DNA of 64,000 nt from Sphingomicrobium flavum (GCF_024721605.1 NZ_CP102630.1:1426001-1490000), one strand, 5' to 3'. Positions 16,377 to 26,301 are shown, numbered from the stretch's first letter. Made by a program: numbers and translations. The notes: a model not told the origin generated them from the sequence alone.

Positions 16377-16877
16377 ATGAACAGACAACCCATCACGATC
16401 ATTGTGGCGCGCGCACTGAACGGCGCCATCGGCAAGGATAATGACCTGCCCTGGCACCTTCCGGCAGACCTCAAACGCTTCAAGGCGCTGACCATGGGCA
16501 GCGCGATGATCATGGGCCGCAAGACGTTCGACAGCCTGCCGGGCCTGCTACCGGGCCGTCGCCATATCGTGCTGACCCGCGATGCAAACTGGCAGGCCGA
16601 AGGGGTGGAAGTCGCCCATTCGATGGACGCCGCGCTCGACCTTGCCGGCGAAGACAATATCTATATCATCGGCGGTGCGGCAATCTTCGACATGTTCGAG
16701 CCAGTCGCCGACCGCATCGAGCTGACCGAAGTGATTGCCGAAGTCGAGGGCGACACCTTCATGCCCGACCTGCGCAGCCAAGAGCATTGGGAGGAAATTT
16801 TCTGCGAGGATCATGATGCGGAGGGGGACAAGCCGGCCTTCCGCTTCATCACGCTGCGCCGCGCGATTGAAGATTAA
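16377..16877 (+). CDS. folA: dihydrofolate reductase
   Basis: A 166-residue type I DHFR that reduces dihydrofolate to tetrahydrofolate with NADPH. ITIIVARALNGAIGKDNDLP is the N-terminal strand and Met20-type loop. PWHLPADLKRFK carries the catalytic Asp in PADL. MGRKTFDSLPG is the NADPH-binding motif and IYIIGGAAIFDMF the second nucleotide loop. The start ATG 16377 is chosen on the basis of GGAA upstream; ATG 16365 would add four residues. It converges with the SRPBCC gene, and the stop codons overlap within TTAA. Confidence 0.95.
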   Translation: MNRQPITIIVARALNGAIGKDNDLPWHLPADLKRFKALTMGSAMIMGRKTFDSLPGLLPGRRHIVLTRDANWQAEGVEVAHSMDAALDLAGEDNIYIIGGAAIFDMFEPVADRIELTEVIAEVEGDTFMPDLRSQEHWEEIFCEDHDAEGDKPAFRFITLRRAIED

Positions 16878-17404
16878 GGCAGGTCGCGCCGGTTGCCGAG
16901 CGAGGCGCGGCGCAACCGCTTGACCTGCTCGCCCAGCACGAAATCGACAGCTTTGGCCATGCGGCTGGCGGTGCCGGGCGTGCCGAACACTTTATAATCG
17001 ACGCTAATCTTGGCCCCGCCCGCGACCCGTTCGACCGTCCAGACCATGGTGCCGGTCGCCGGCTCATTCACCAACGGCCCAAGCCCGCCGGTCATCACGA
17101 TCTTCTCGCCCGAAAAGACCTGCGCGATGCGCATATGCTCGACGAAGCCGCCATTGTCGGGCAGCGCTTCACAGAAGCAGCCGCCGGGTCGCAGGTTCAT
17201 CGACAAATTGGCGCTGTCACCCGAATAGCTATGCTCCGCGCTCCACCAGCGCGACGGATTGGAGAGAAGGGCGAAGGCCTCATCGGGCGGGATCACCAGC
17301 TGCACGTCGTGCGTCACATGAAAGGCGCTGTCGCCTTGGCTAACGACATCGGCGGATGCGGGCGCTGCGAGGACGGCAAGAGCCGCGAAGCTGAAACAAC
17401 GCAT
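16874..17404 (-). CDS. secreted SRPBCC (START-like) domain protein
   Basis: A 176-residue protein with the signal peptide MRCFSFAALAVLAAPASA, followed by one SRPBCC/polyketide-cyclase-like fold: VQLVIPPDEAFALLSNPSRW, WSAEHSYSG, PGGCFCEALPDNGG, and a long C-terminal helix. It is probably a periplasmic hydrophobic-ligand-binding protein; the ligand is unknown. GGGAG lies seven bases before ATG 17404, which settles the start. Longer in-frame readings upstream run through the adk terminator and were rejected. Confidence 0.75.
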   Translation of the reverse strand: MRCFSFAALAVLAAPASADVVSQGDSAFHVTHDVQLVIPPDEAFALLSNPSRWWSAEHSYSGDSANLSMNLRPGGCFCEALPDNGGFVEHMRIAQVFSGEKIVMTGGLGPLVNEPATGTMVWTVERVAGGAKISVDYKVFGTPGTASRMAKAVDFVLGEQVKRLRRASLGNRRDLP

Positions 17405-17465
17405 CTCGATCTCCCAGTTGAACGACCATTCAACTAGCGCTTCCGTTGCGGCTTGTCCAGACAGC

Positions 17466-17496
17466 AAAAACCCCGCCGCGGTCAGACCGGGCGGGG
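17466..17496 (-). terminator. rho-independent terminator after adk
   Basis: Read on the minus strand, a CCCCGCC...GGCGGGG hairpin (17471-17477 pairing with 17490-17496) is followed directly by five T residues (17466-17470). It lies 33 bp after the adk stop and so ends the ribosomal superoperon. Confidence 0.85.
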
Positions 17497-17528
17497 TGAT
17501 GGTGATCGGCGATCGGAAACTGGCCTCT

Positions 17529-18170
17529 TCAGGCGTCCAGCACCGCATCGATGGCGGCAGCCACCTCTTCGACGCTGCCCATGCCATCAACCTGGCGCAC
17601 CAGCCCCTGCTCTTCATAGAAAGGCAGGATCGGCGCGGTCTTGGCGCGATATTCCTCCATCCGCTTGCGGACGGTTTCCTCATTATCGTCGGGACGGCGC
17701 TTGAATTCGGTGCCACCGCAATCATCGCACACGCCCTCGACCTTGGGGGTCTTGGCGGTGTCGTGATAGGGGGCGCCACAATTGGCGCAGGTGAAGCGCC
17801 CGCAAATGCGTTCGACTAGCGCGTCTTCGTCGACCACCAGTTCGATCACATGGCTGAGGTTGCGGCCGCGCTCGCCCAGCAGCACTTCCAGCGCTTCGGC
17901 CTGGTGGCGCGTGCGCGGATAGCCATCGAAGATCGCCCCACCGCTGGCATCGTCCAGATGTTCGCCGATCAGCGCCGAAACGATGGCGTCCGATACCAGC
18001 TCGCCGCGGTCCATGACAGCGCGAACCTGGAGGCCCACAGGCGTGCCCGCCTTGCGCGCCGCGCGCAGCATGTCACCGGTGGAAAGCTGCACCATGCCGC
18101 GCGTCTGTTCGAGCCGCTTGGCCTGGGTGCCCTTGCCCGCACCTGGCGGTCCCAGAAGGATAATGTCCAT
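17529..18170 (-). CDS. adk: adenylate kinase with zinc-type LID
   Basis: A 213-residue long-form adenylate kinase that interconverts ATP+AMP and 2 ADP. The P-loop is GPPGAGKGTQ (7-16), the AMP-binding segment is STGDMLRAA, and DGYPRT is the conserved arginine motif. The LID holds four cysteines, Cys128/131 in CANCGAPY and Cys148/151 in CDDCGG, so it is the zinc-binding type. It is the last gene of the rpsJ-to-adk transcription unit, 31 bp after secY, and is followed by a strong terminator, where many bacteria would continue into rpsM. Confidence 0.97.
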   Translation of the reverse strand: MDIILLGPPGAGKGTQAKRLEQTRGMVQLSTGDMLRAARKAGTPVGLQVRAVMDRGELVSDAIVSALIGEHLDDASGGAIFDGYPRTRHQAEALEVLLGERGRNLSHVIELVVDEDALVERICGRFTCANCGAPYHDTAKTPKVEGVCDDCGGTEFKRRPDDNEETVRKRMEEYRAKTAPILPFYEEQGLVRQVDGMGSVEEVAAAIDAVLDA

Positions 18171-18201
18171 TTGCGCTCGTCCCCTCTTACGCTTGACCGG
18201 C

Positions 18202-19569
18202 CTAACGGCGGCGTCCGCCCTTCAGCTTCGCCTTCTTGATCAAATCGCCATATTGATGCGCAATCAAGTGGCTTTGCACCTGGCTGACGAAATCCATCGT
18301 CACATTGACGACGATCAGCAGGCTGGTGCCGCCCAGTGCGAAGTTCAGCCCCGCCTTGGAGAAGGCGAATTCGGGGATGAGGCAGATGACGACCAAGTAG
18401 ATCGCGCCAACCGTGGTGATGCGGTTGAGGAGATAGTCGAAATATTGCTCGGTCGCCTTGCCCGGACGAATGCCCGGAATGAAGCCGCCCGCGCGCTTGA
18501 GATTTTCCGCCACGTCCTCGCTGTTGAACTGCACTGCTGCGTAGAAGAAGCAGAAGAAGGCGATGCCCGCACCATAGAGGAACAGGTAAAGCGGGTTGCC
18601 GCGCGAGAGATAGAAGCTGAGCGACTGCAGAAGGTCGCCGCCGGTACCGTTGGGATCGACCTGTCCGCCTGCCATCTGCAGCACGGTCAGCGGCATGATC
18701 AGCAGCGCCGAGGCGAAGATGGGCGGGATCACGCCGGCGGTGTTGATCTTCATCGGCAGGTGGCTGCGCTCCTGGTGCATCCCGCCCCGCGCGGTCGCCC
18801 GCTTGGGATAGTTGACCAGCACGCGCCGCTGCGCCCGCTCGACAAAGCAGATGGCCAGCGTCAGCGCGACGAGACCGACGAAGATGGAGGTGACGACCAG
18901 CGGATCGAGGCTGCCCGAACGGCCGCTTTCGAACAGCTGCGCCAGCGCCTGCGGCATGGTGGCGACGATGCCCGCCATGATGATCAGCGAGACGCCATTA
19001 CCGATGCCGCGGCTGGTGATCTGCTCGCCCAGCCACATCAGGAAGAGCGTGCCGCCCACCAGCGTGACCGTCGCGGTCACACGGAACAGGTAACCCGGCT
19101 CCACCACCGCCGCGATATTCTGCTGGTCGGCCAGGCTCTCTAGGCCGGTGGCGATGAAATAGCCCTGCACCGTGGTCAGCAGCACGGTAAGATAGCGGGT
19201 ATATTGGTTGAGCTTCTTGCGCCCCGTCTCGCCTTCCTTCTTCAGCGCCTTCCACGGCTCGTGGAGCGCAGCGCCCAGCTGCACCACGATCGAGGCGGTG
19301 ATGTAGGGCATGACGCCCAGCGCGATGATCGAGAAACGCTCGAGGCTGCCGCCCGAGAAGGTGTTGAAGAAGCCCAGAAGGCCGCCCGACTGCGTTGCGA
19401 ACAGGTCCTGCATGGCGCGCGGATCCACACCGGGGATCGGCACGAAAGACAGGAATCGGAAGATGATCAGCGCACCCAGGGTGAACCAGAGGCGCTGCTT
19501 GAGCTCGGTCGCTTTGCGAAAGCTGGAAAAGCTCATGTTGGATGCGAGTTGTTCGGCGGCGGATGCCAT
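18202..19569 (-). CDS. secY: protein translocase subunit SecY
   Basis: A 455-residue channel subunit of the Sec translocon with ten predicted membrane helices. Recognisable segments are LKQRLWFTLGALIIFRFLSF at the N-terminus, the plug-region GLLGFFNTFSGGSLERFSI, GVMPYITASIVVQL, the cytoplasmic loop RATARGGMHQERSHLPMKIN before the NTAGVIPPIFA helix, and GIRPGKATEQYFDYLLNRIT. It lies between rplO and adk, its standard position in the spc operon. The 108 bp gap between rplO and secY is larger than the other gaps in the operon. Confidence 0.97.
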   Translation of the reverse strand: MASAAEQLASNMSFSSFRKATELKQRLWFTLGALIIFRFLSFVPIPGVDPRAMQDLFATQSGGLLGFFNTFSGGSLERFSIIALGVMPYITASIVVQLGAALHEPWKALKKEGETGRKKLNQYTRYLTVLLTTVQGYFIATGLESLADQQNIAAVVEPGYLFRVTATVTLVGGTLFLMWLGEQITSRGIGNGVSLIIMAGIVATMPQALAQLFESGRSGSLDPLVVTSIFVGLVALTLAICFVERAQRRVLVNYPKRATARGGMHQERSHLPMKINTAGVIPPIFASALLIMPLTVLQMAGGQVDPNGTGGDLLQSLSFYLSRGNPLYLFLYGAGIAFFCFFYAAVQFNSEDVAENLKRAGGFIPGIRPGKATEQYFDYLLNRITTVGAIYLVVICLIPEFAFSKAGLNFALGGTSLLIVVNVTMDFVSQVQSHLIAHQYGDLIKKAKLKGGRRR

Positions 19570-19677
19570 TCGTCAAACCTTCAAAATGATACAGGCGGCG
19601 GTTGGCACCAAGGCCCCCCGCCGCCTGATATAGTGTGCCGGGGGCGCTTGCGAACCCCCAAGGCGGCGAAAAGTGGT

Positions 19678-20211
19678 TCAGGCGTCGGTCTTGGCCGACT
19701 TCTTGCCCTTGCCCTTTTTCGCGGCGGCCTTCTCACCGGCCGGGACGAGCTTGATCACGTCAACCGAACCGCCAGCCTTCTCGACTGCCTCGATGGCGCC
19801 CTTGGAGGCACCCGCGACGACGAACTTGGCCTTGGCCTTGATTTCGCCCTTGCCGAGCAGGCGCACGCCATCCTTGCCGCCACGGGCAAGACCGGCTGCC
19901 TTGAGCGCGGCATGATCAATGTCCTTCTTGGCGTCGAGCTTCTTCTCGTCGATCGCCTTCTGGATCGCGCCGACATTCACTTCGGCATAATCCTTGGCGA
20001 AGGCATTGTTGAAGCCACGCTTCGGCATACGCATGTGAAGCGGCATCTGGCCGCCGGCAAAGCCCTTGATGGCGACGCCCGAACGGCTCTTCTGGCCCTT
20101 CTGGCCGCGACCGGCGGTCTTGCCCTTGCCCGAACCGATACCACGGCCGACGCGCATGCGCTCCTTGCGGGCGCCTTCATTGTCTTTGATGTCGTTGAGA
20201 TTGATGGTCAT
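19678..20211 (-). CDS. rplO: 50S ribosomal protein L15
   Basis: A 177-residue L15, about 30 residues longer than the E. coli protein because of a lysine/alanine-rich C-terminal tail ([18 protein letters not shown]). The N-terminus is typical: [16 protein letters not shown], then [17 protein letters not shown] and [21 protein letters not shown] 20211 is used in preference to a GTG nine bases upstream. It is followed by secY and preceded, after 110 bp, by rpmD. Confidence 0.97.
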   Translation of the reverse strand: MTINLNDIKDNEGARKERMRVGRGIGSGKGKTAGRGQKGQKSRSGVAIKGFAGGQMPLHMRMPKRGFNNAFAKDYAEVNVGAIQKAIDEKKLDAKKDIDHAALKAAGLARGGKDGVRLLGKGEIKAKAKFVVAGASKGAIEAVEKAGGSVDVIKLVPAGEKAAAKKGKGKKSAKTDA

Positions 20212-20321
20212 GTCTTGCACTCGCTTTCGCTTGTTTCGCGCCTGCCCCAGCGACGACCGGGGCCTACTGTTGAAAACCGTTGAGGCCCCGCACGATGGCG
20301 GGGCCCCTTGGTGATGCTGTT

Positions 20322-20516
20322 TTAGGCTTCCTCGACGGAAACCAGGTGATGCACCTTCTTCACCTGGCCGAGCACCTCGGGGGTGGCTTCGACCGTGACG
20401 GTACGATGCATCTTGTTGAGACCGAGGCCGACCAGGGTCGCGCGCTGGGTCTTGTCACGACGGATCGGCGAACCGGTCTGCGTGATCTTGATGGTCTTTG
20501 CGTCTTTTTTCGCCAT
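20322..20516 (-). CDS. rpmD: 50S ribosomal protein L30
   Basis: A 64-residue L30. The motif [20 protein letters not shown] followed by [10 protein letters not shown] is the family signature. It starts 4 bp after the rpsE stop, as is usual in the spc operon, and is of normal length. Confidence 0.97.
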   Translation of the reverse strand: MAKKDAKTIKITQTGSPIRRDKTQRATLVGLGLNKMHRTVTVEATPEVLGQVKKVHHLVSVEEA

Positions 20517-20520
20517 GGGA

Positions 20521-21354
20521 TTACTCCGTCACCGCGTCGGCGCTGGCCTGGGCTTCCGCCTTGTCCATGCCGCCACGGCCCAGAAGGTCTGCAACCTTCT
20601 TGCCACGGCGCTGGGCCACCGAACGCGGGCTGGTCTGGTCCTTCAATGCTTCGAAGGTCGCCCGGATCATGTTGAACGGGTTGGACGTGCCGTTGGACTT
20701 GGTCACCACGTCGTGGACACCAAGGCTTTCGAACACGGCGCGCATCGGACCACCGGCGATGATGCCGGTACCCGCGGGCGCCGAACGCACGGTCACCTTG
20801 CCGGCGCCGAAATGGCCTTTGCCGTCATGGTGCAGCGTGCGGCCATCCTTCAGGGGAACGCGGATCATGGCCTTCTTGGCCGCCGCAGTTGCCTTGTTGA
20901 TGGCTTCCGGCACTTCGCGTGCCTTGCCCGAACCGAAACCGGCACGGCCCTTGCCGTCACCGACCACGACGATCGCGGCGAAACCGAAACGCTTACCACC
21001 CTTCACCGTCTTCGAGACACGGTTGATGTGGACGAGCTTTTCGATCAGCTCTTCGCCTTCGTCTTCGCGGCGGTTATTGTCACGACCACCGCGACCACGG
21101 CCACGGCCGCCATCACGGCCACCGCCACGATTGTCACGACCGCCGCCACGGTTGCCACGACCACGGTTCATCTGGGCTTCGGCCTTCTGGCCGGCGTCCT
21201 TCAGGTTCGCGTCGGCCTGCGCTGCGGCGACTTCTGCCGTTTCTGCAACGCCCGGAGCCTGCTCACCATGCGGCGTTTCCGTCGCTTCGGTGGCCTCGGG
21301 GGCTGCTGCGGTTTCGTTGACCTGTTCTTCGGTCTTCTTGTCGTCAGCCATCAT
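20521..21354 (-). CDS. rpsE: 30S ribosomal protein S5 with a long RGG-rich N-terminal extension
   Basis: A 277-residue S5 of the 30S subunit, which contributes to decoding accuracy and mRNA entry. The normal S5 core starts only near residue 100 ([20 protein letters not shown]) and continues with [18 protein letters not shown] and [18 protein letters not shown]. Ahead of it lie about 60 acidic/Ala-rich residues, then an arginine-glycine block ([17 protein letters not shown] and further GGR/GRG repeats to about residue 92). The typical S5 is about 165-175 residues. The ATG overlaps the rplR stop, and the reading frame is clean, so the extension is real coding sequence unless an internal start is used. 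Confidence 0.95.
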   Translation of the reverse strand: MMADDKKTEEQVNETAAAPEATEATETPHGEQAPGVAETAEVAAAQADANLKDAGQKAEAQMNRGRGNRGGGRDNRGGGRDGGRGRGRGGRDNNRREDEGEELIEKLVHINRVSKTVKGGKRFGFAAIVVVGDGKGRAGFGSGKAREVPEAINKATAAAKKAMIRVPLKDGRTLHHDGKGHFGAGKVTVRSAPAGTGIIAGGPMRAVFESLGVHDVVTKSNGTSNPFNMIRATFEALKDQTSPRSVAQRRGKKVADLLGRGGMDKAEAQASADAVTE

Positions 21355-21707
21355 TAGAACTCCAGGCCGCCTTCACGGGCGGCGTCTGCCAGCGCTTTCA
21401 CGCGGCCGTGGAAAAGGAAGCCGCCACGATCGAAGACGACCTTGTCGACGCCGGCCTTCTTGGCCTTGGCGGCAAGCGCCTTGCCCACCGCGGCAGCGGC
21501 TTCGGCATTGGCGCCCGACTTGAGCTTGACGTCCTTGTCGAGGCTCGAGGCTGCAGCAATGGTCTTGCCAGCGCTGTCGTCGATGAGCTGCGCATAGATA
21601 TGCTTGCCCGAACGATGGACCGACAGACGCGGACGACCCGCGGAGCGCGCCTTGAGCGCCGAGCGAACCCGACGACGGCGGCGTTCGAAGAGAGAGAGTT
21701 TCGCCAT
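21354..21707 (-). CDS. rplR: 50S ribosomal protein L18
   Basis: A 117-residue L18, which binds 5S r[23 protein letters not shown] followed by [15 protein letters not shown] is the family's N-terminal pattern, and [20 protein letters not shown] its C-terminal signature. It overlaps rpsE by one base and follows rplF after 3 bp. Confidence 0.97.
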   Translation of the reverse strand: MAKLSLFERRRRRVRSALKARSAGRPRLSVHRSGKHIYAQLIDDSAGKTIAAASSLDKDVKLKSGANAEAAAAVGKALAAKAKKAGVDKVVFDRGGFLFHGRVKALADAAREGGLEF

Positions 21708-21710
21708 GGC

Positions 21711-22247
21711 TTACTTCTTCTTGCCTTCTTTGCGGAAGATATACTCACCGCGATATTTGATGCCCTTGCCCTTGTAGGGCTCCGGCTTACGCCACTTGCG
21801 GATTTCCGCCGCGAAGTGACCGACTTTCTGCTTGTCGATGCCCGACACCTCGATGGTGGTGTTATCGGGGGTGTTGACCGAGATGCCTTCCGGAATCTCG
21901 ATGTCGACATCGTGGCTGTAGCCGAGCTGCATGTTCAGGGTCTTGCCCTGGACCTTGGCGCGGTAGCCGACACCGTTGATCTCGAGGACCTTGGTGTAGC
22001 CTTCGGTCACGCCTTCGACCAGGTTCTGGACCAGCGTACGCTGCATGCCCCAGAACTGGCGGCCGCGCTGCGACTTGGCGATCGGCTGCACCAGGATTTC
22101 GTCCTCTTTCACATCATAGGTGATGAGGTCGTCCATCATGGTCATCGACAAGGTGCCCTTGGGCCCCTTGACGGTGAGCGTCTGACCGTCCTTGCTGGTC
22201 GTAACTCCCTGCGGGAGCGCGACAGGTTTCTTGCCAATACGGGACAT
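21711..22247 (-). CDS. rplF: 50S ribosomal protein L6
   Basis: A 178-residue L6 of normal length. It opens [15 protein letters not shown], has [10 protein letters not shown] in the first repeat and ends with the L6 signature [20 protein letters not shown]. Its ATG overlaps the rpsH stop by one base. Confidence 0.97.
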   Translation of the reverse strand: MSRIGKKPVALPQGVTTSKDGQTLTVKGPKGTLSMTMMDDLITYDVKEDEILVQPIAKSQRGRQFWGMQRTLVQNLVEGVTEGYTKVLEINGVGYRAKVQGKTLNMQLGYSHDVDIEIPEGISVNTPDNTTIEVSGIDKQKVGHFAAEIRKWRKPEPYKGKGIKYRGEYIFRKEGKKK

Positions 22248-22642
22248 TAGAACACCTCCGCCAGCACTTCGCCGCCGACATTCTGTTCGCGCGCTTCCGC
22301 ATCGGAAAGCACACCGCGCGGCGTCGAGACGATCGTGATGCCGAGGCCGTTGCGAATGGTCGGAAGGTCCTTCGACCCCGAATAGACGCGGCGGCCCGGC
22401 TTCGACACGCGAGCCACGTGTTGAATGGCCGGCTGGCCTTCGAAATATTTCAGTTCGATCCGCAGACCGGCCTGACCCGCCAATTCCTCATCGGAATAGC
22501 CGCGGATATAGCCTTCACGCTGCAGCACATCGAGAACATGCGCACGCAGCTTGGACTTGGGCGAGAGGATCGAGTCCTTGCGCGCCTGCTGCCCGTTACG
22601 GATGCGGGTGAGCATATCACCCAGGGGATCGGTCATTGCCAT
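22247..22642 (-). CDS. rpsH: 30S ribosomal protein S8
   Basis: A 131-residue S8, a primary 16S rRNA binder that in E. coli also represses the spc operon. [20 protein letters not shown] and the C-terminal [20 protein letters not shown] are diagnostic. It lies 12 bp after rpsN. Confidence 0.97.
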   Translation of the reverse strand: MAMTDPLGDMLTRIRNGQQARKDSILSPKSKLRAHVLDVLQREGYIRGYSDEELAGQAGLRIELKYFEGQPAIQHVARVSKPGRRVYSGSKDLPTIRNGLGITIVSTPRGVLSDAEAREQNVGGEVLAEVF

Positions 22643-22654
22643 CCTTGTTACCCC

Positions 22655-22960
22655 TTACCAGCTCGACTTGGTCACACCGGGGAGCAGGCCTTTGTTGGCC
22701 AGCTCACGCAGCATGATGCGCGAGAGACGGAACTTGCGATAATAACCACGGCTGCGGCCGGTCAGCTCGCAGCGGTTACGCACGCGGGTCGGATTGCCGT
22801 TACGCGGCAGTTCGGCCAGCTTCAGGCGGGCGATCAGGCGCTCGGTATCGTCGAGCGACTTGTCATTCGCCATTGCCTTCAGCTTGGCGCGCTTGGCAGC
22901 GGTCTGTTCGACCAGCTTCTTGCGCTTTTCGTTCTTATTTACGGAACTCAGTTTCGCCAT
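22655..22960 (-). CDS. rpsN: 30S ribosomal protein S14
   Basis: A 101-residue long-form S14 without the zinc-ribbon cysteines (C- type), as usual in alphaproteobacteria. [20 protein letters not shown] and [19 protein letters not shown] are the signature. It sits 40 bp after rplE. Confidence 0.97.
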   Translation of the reverse strand: MAKLSSVNKNEKRKKLVEQTAAKRAKLKAMANDKSLDDTERLIARLKLAELPRNGNPTRVRNRCELTGRSRGYYRKFRLSRIMLRELANKGLLPGVTKSSW

Positions 22961-23000
22961 GACTTAAGTTCTCTTCCTTTCCGGGAGAGAAGCTGCGCGC

Positions 23001-23576
23001 TTACGCAGCTTCTGCTTCCTTGTTGTCGCCCTTGAACGGGAAGTTGAAGAGACGCAGCAGTTCGCGCGCTTCTTCGTCCGTCTTGGCGGTCGTGGTAACG
23101 ATGATGTCCATGCCCCGGACGGTATCGACGCTGTCATAGTCGATTTCCGGGAAGACGATCTGTTCTTTCATGCCCATCGCATAGTTGCCGCGGCCGTCGA
23201 ACGACTGCGGGTTGAGGCCGCGGAAGTCGCGTACGCGCGGCAGCGCGATGGTGACGAGACGATCCAGGAATTCGAACATGCGGTCGCGACGCAGGGTCAC
23301 CTTCGCACCGATCGGCATGCCTTCACGCAGCTTGAACTGCGCGATCGACTTCTTCGCCTTGGTGATCACCGGCTTCTGGCCAGCGATGCGTTCCATTTCC
23401 GAAGCGGCCGACTGGACCTTCTTCTTGTCCTGGGTGCCTTCGCCGACACCCATGTTGATCACGATCTTGTCGATCTTGGGCACTTCCAGGTGGTTCTTGT
23501 AACCGAACTTCTCCGTCATCGCCTTGACGATGCGGTCCTGATAGTCAGCCTTCAGACGCGGCGTGTAATCAGCCAT
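23001..23576 (-). CDS. rplE: 50S ribosomal protein L5
   Basis: A 191-residue L5 that binds 5S r[22 protein letters not shown] and the C-terminal [20 protein letters not shown] are family hallmarks. The start ATG 23576 overlaps the end of rplX by eight bases; longer readings run antisense-like through rplX and were not used. Confidence 0.97.
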   Translation of the reverse strand: MADYTPRLKADYQDRIVKAMTEKFGYKNHLEVPKIDKIVINMGVGEGTQDKKKVQSAASEMERIAGQKPVITKAKKSIAQFKLREGMPIGAKVTLRRDRMFEFLDRLVTIALPRVRDFRGLNPQSFDGRGNYAMGMKEQIVFPEIDYDSVDTVRGMDIIVTTTAKTDEEARELLRLFNFPFKGDNKEAEAA

Positions 23577-23892
23577 CGATCTTCTCCCCGGAGCGCACCG
23601 CGATGCGCACCTTCTTGCCGTCCTTGTCGGTGTCGAAGCGAACGCGCGTGGCCTTGCCGTCCTTGGGATCGGCAATCGCGACCTTGGAGGCGTGCAGCGG
23701 CGCTTCGCGACGCTCCAGGCCACCCTGCGGGTCGAGCTGGTTCGGCTTCTTGTGGCGGGTGATGATGTTCACACCCTCGACGACGAGCTTGCCTTCCTTG
23801 GGCATGACCTGGGTGACCGTACCGGTCTTGCCCTTGTCCTTGCCCGACAGGATGACGACGTCATCGCCCTTCTTGATCTTCTGAGCGGCCAT
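23569..23892 (-). CDS. rplX: 50S ribosomal protein L24
   Basis: A 107-residue L24 with the KOW motif [20 protein letters not shown] and the following [14 protein letters not shown]. It overlaps rplE by eight bases and rplN by one, so the three are translationally coupled. Confidence 0.97.
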   Translation of the reverse strand: MAAQKIKKGDDVVILSGKDKGKTGTVTQVMPKEGKLVVEGVNIITRHKKPNQLDPQGGLERREAPLHASKVAIADPKDGKATRVRFDTDKDGKKVRIAVRSGEKIDG

Positions 23893-24260
23893 TACAGCAC
23901 CTCCGGAGCGAGGCTGATGATCTTCATGTGCTTCTTGGCACGAAGTTCACGCACGACCGGGCCGAAAATACGGGTACCGATCGGTTCCTCATTCTTGTTC
24001 ACCAGCACCGCGGCATTACCGTCGAAGCGGATGACCGAGCCATCGCGACGACGAATATCCTTGGCGGTGCGCACGATGACGGCACGATGCACGTCACCCT
24101 TCTTCACCTTGCCGCGCGGAGCGGCTTCCTTGACCGAAACGACGATGATGTCGCCGACCGAGGCGGTCCGACGCTTCGAGCCGCCCAGCACCTTGATGCA
24201 CTGGACTTTCTTGGCGCCCGAATTGTCCGCCACGTCGAGGGTCGATTGCATCTGAATCAT
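23892..24260 (-). CDS. rplN: 50S ribosomal protein L14
   Basis: A 122-residue L14 at the subunit interface. [19 protein letters not shown] and [13 protein letters not shown] are the expected ends, and the central [20 protein letters not shown] matches the family. It lies 27 bp after rpsQ. Confidence 0.97.
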   Translation of the reverse strand: MIQMQSTLDVADNSGAKKVQCIKVLGGSKRRTASVGDIIVVSVKEAAPRGKVKKGDVHRAVIVRTAKDIRRRDGSVIRFDGNAAVLVNKNEEPIGTRIFGPVVRELRAKKHMKIISLAPEVL

Positions 24261-24287
24261 GTCAGATCCTTTCCTTTACGTAGCTAT

Positions 24288-24554
24288 CTAGGCCTCGGCA
24301 CCAGCGCCGGCCGGGGCTGCGCTGATCCGATCGAGAACAGTCCAGCTCTTGGACTTCGAAATGGGCCGGCATTCTTCAATGCGGACCGTATCACCGATGG
24401 CGAATTCATTCTTTTCGTCATGGGCGTGATACTTTTTGGACCGCTTGATGATCTTGCCATAAAGCGGGTGCTTGACCCGGCGCTCGACGAGCACGGTCAC
24501 CGTCTGCTCCATCTTGTCGGACACCACGGTCCCGGTCAGGATGCGTTTGGGCAT
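24288..24554 (-). CDS. rpsQ: 30S ribosomal protein S17
   Basis: An 88-residue S17. [20 protein letters not shown] and [17 protein letters not shown] are the signature segments. It follows rpmC after 12 bp, in standard order. Confidence 0.97.
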   Translation of the reverse strand: MPKRILTGTVVSDKMEQTVTVLVERRVKHPLYGKIIKRSKKYHAHDEKNEFAIGDTVRIEECRPISKSKSWTVLDRISAAPAGAGAEA

Positions 24555-24566
24555 CGTCTCTTCTCC

Positions 24567-24773
24567 TTACGCCTGGGCGGCGGCGCGTGCGCGCTCGCTC
24601 TGCAGGGTCTTGATCTGCGCGATAGTGCGACGCACTTCGCGAACGCGGGCCGGCTTTTCGAGCTGGTTGGTGGCAGCCTGGAAGCGCAGGTTGAACTGCT
24701 CCTTCTTCAGCGCCGTCAGCTCTTCGGCCAGCTGGTCGTCGGTCTTCGCCTTGAGATCGTCAATTTTCGCCAT
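24567..24773 (-). CDS. rpmC: 50S ribosomal protein L29
   Basis: A 68-residue L29 near the exit tunnel, all helical. [20 protein letters not shown] and [14 protein letters not shown] are diagnostic. It lies between rplP and rpsQ. Confidence 0.97.
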   Translation of the reverse strand: MAKIDDLKAKTDDQLAEELTALKKEQFNLRFQAATNQLEKPARVREVRRTIAQIKTLQSERARAAAQA

Positions 24774-24784
24774 TGATCTATCTC

Positions 24785-25207
24785 CTAGTACAGGCTCTCG
24801 CCCAGACGGGCGACGACCTTGGTTTTGATCGGCAGCTTTTCAGCGGCACGTTCGAAAGCAGCCTTGGCGAGCGGGCCGGGAATACCGTCCAGTTCGAACA
24901 GGATGCGGCCGGGCTTGACGCGGGCGACCCAGAATTCGGGGCTACCCTTACCTTTACCCATGCGGACTTCCGCCGGCTTCTTCGAGACGGGAACGTCCGG
25001 GAAGATGCGGATCCACAGGCGACCCTGACGACGCATGTGACGCGTGATCGCGCGGCGGGCCGCTTCGATCTGGCGCGCGGTGATGCGCTCGGGCTCCATG
25101 GCCTTGAGGCCATAAGCGCCGAAGTTCAGTTCGGTGCCACCCTTGGCATTGCCATGGATGCGGCCCTTGAAGGCCTTGCGGAATTTGGTGCGCTTTGGTT
25201 GCAGCAT
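24785..25207 (-). CDS. rplP: 50S ribosomal protein L16
   Basis: A 140-residue L16, which contacts A-site t[40 protein letters not shown] and [17 protein letters not shown] are the family motifs. It sits 12 bp after rpsC. Confidence 0.97.
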   Translation of the reverse strand: MLQPKRTKFRKAFKGRIHGNAKGGTELNFGAYGLKAMEPERITARQIEAARRAITRHMRRQGRLWIRIFPDVPVSKKPAEVRMGKGKGSPEFWVARVKPGRILFELDGIPGPLAKAAFERAAEKLPIKTKVVARLGESLY

Positions 25208-25219
25208 TTCTCTAATTCC

Positions 25220-25924
25220 TTAGCGGCGGTCGCGCGCCGGGCGGACGCCCGAAGTCTGCGCTTCCATCATGAGGCGGTCCTGCGCCGTGGGATCGTGACC
25301 CAGGATCTCACCCTTGAAGATCCAGCACTTGATCCCGCAAACGCCATAAGCGGTGTGCGCTTCGGCCTCGGCATAATCGACGTTACCGCGCAGCGTGTGC
25401 AGCGGCACACGGCCTTCGCGATACCATTCGGTACGCGCGATTTCGGCACCGCCAAGACGACCCGCACAGGTGATACGGATGCCTTCTGCGCCAAGACGCA
25501 GCGCCGACTGCACGGCACGCTTCATGGCACGGCGGAACGCGACGCGGCGCTCGAGCTGGTCAGCAACACCCTGGGCAACCAGGCGAGCGTCGATTTCCGG
25601 CTTGCGAATTTCGACGATGTTGAGGCTGACATCGCTGTCGGTCATCTTGGCCAGCTTCTGCTTCAGCTTCTCGATGTCCGCACCCTTCTTGCCGATGATG
25701 ACACCGGGACGGGCAGCGTAGATCGAAATGCGGCAGGTCTTGGCCGGACGCTCGATCACCACCTTGGAAATGGCCGCCTGCGGCAGTTCCTTCATGATGA
25801 ACTTGCGGATCTTCAGATCCTCGAGCAGCTGCTTGCCATATTCCTGGCCTTCAGCGAACCAGCGCGAATCCCAGGTGCGGTTGATCTGCAAACGCAGGCC
25901 GACGGGGGAGCTTTTCTGACCCAT
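25220..25924 (-). CDS. rpsC: 30S ribosomal protein S3
   Basis: A 234-residue S3 with the KH-type RNA-binding loop [15 protein letters not shown] and the C-terminal [17 protein letters not shown] and [13 protein letters not shown]. The opening [20 protein letters not shown] is standard. The ATG overlaps the rplV stop. Confidence 0.97.
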   Translation of the reverse strand: MGQKSSPVGLRLQINRTWDSRWFAEGQEYGKQLLEDLKIRKFIMKELPQAAISKVVIERPAKTCRISIYAARPGVIIGKKGADIEKLKQKLAKMTDSDVSLNIVEIRKPEIDARLVAQGVADQLERRVAFRRAMKRAVQSALRLGAEGIRITCAGRLGGAEIARTEWYREGRVPLHTLRGNVDYAEAEAHTAYGVCGIKCWIFKGEILGHDPTAQDRLMMEAQTSGVRPARDRR

Positions 25925-26301
25925 TAGGCTTCTTCCTGCTCGCGAACGACGACACGGATGCGGCTGAACGGCTTGACGATCCGGGTGGATCGGCCGCGCG
26001 CGCGGGTCGCGAAACGCTTCATGGTGAGCGACTTGCCGACCGAGGCTTCCGCCACGACCAGGCTGTCGACATCGAGGTTATGATTGTTTTCCGCATTGGC
26101 GATGGCCGAAGCGAGCACCTTGTAGACATCCTCGGCCATCCCCTTCTTGGAGAATTTGAGGACGTTCAGTGCGTCTTCGACCTTGCGGCCGCGAATGAGA
26201 CCGGCAACCAGGTTGAGCTTCTGCGCGGAACCACGAACCATGGTGCCGACGGCGAGCGCTTCCTTGTCACCGACCTTGCGAGGCGATTTGGGCTTACCCA
26301 T
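25924..26301 (-). CDS. rplV: 50S ribosomal protein L22
   Basis: A 125-residue L22 whose extended hairpin lines the exit tunnel. [37 protein letters not shown] and the C-terminal [20 protein letters not shown] are the signature. It is coupled by single-base overlaps to rpsS and rpsC. Confidence 0.97.
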   Translation of the reverse strand: MGKPKSPRKVGDKEALAVGTMVRGSAQKLNLVAGLIRGRKVEDALNVLKFSKKGMAEDVYKVLASAIANAENNHNLDVDSLVVAEASVGKSLTMKRFATRARGRSTRIVKPFSRIRVVVREQEEA

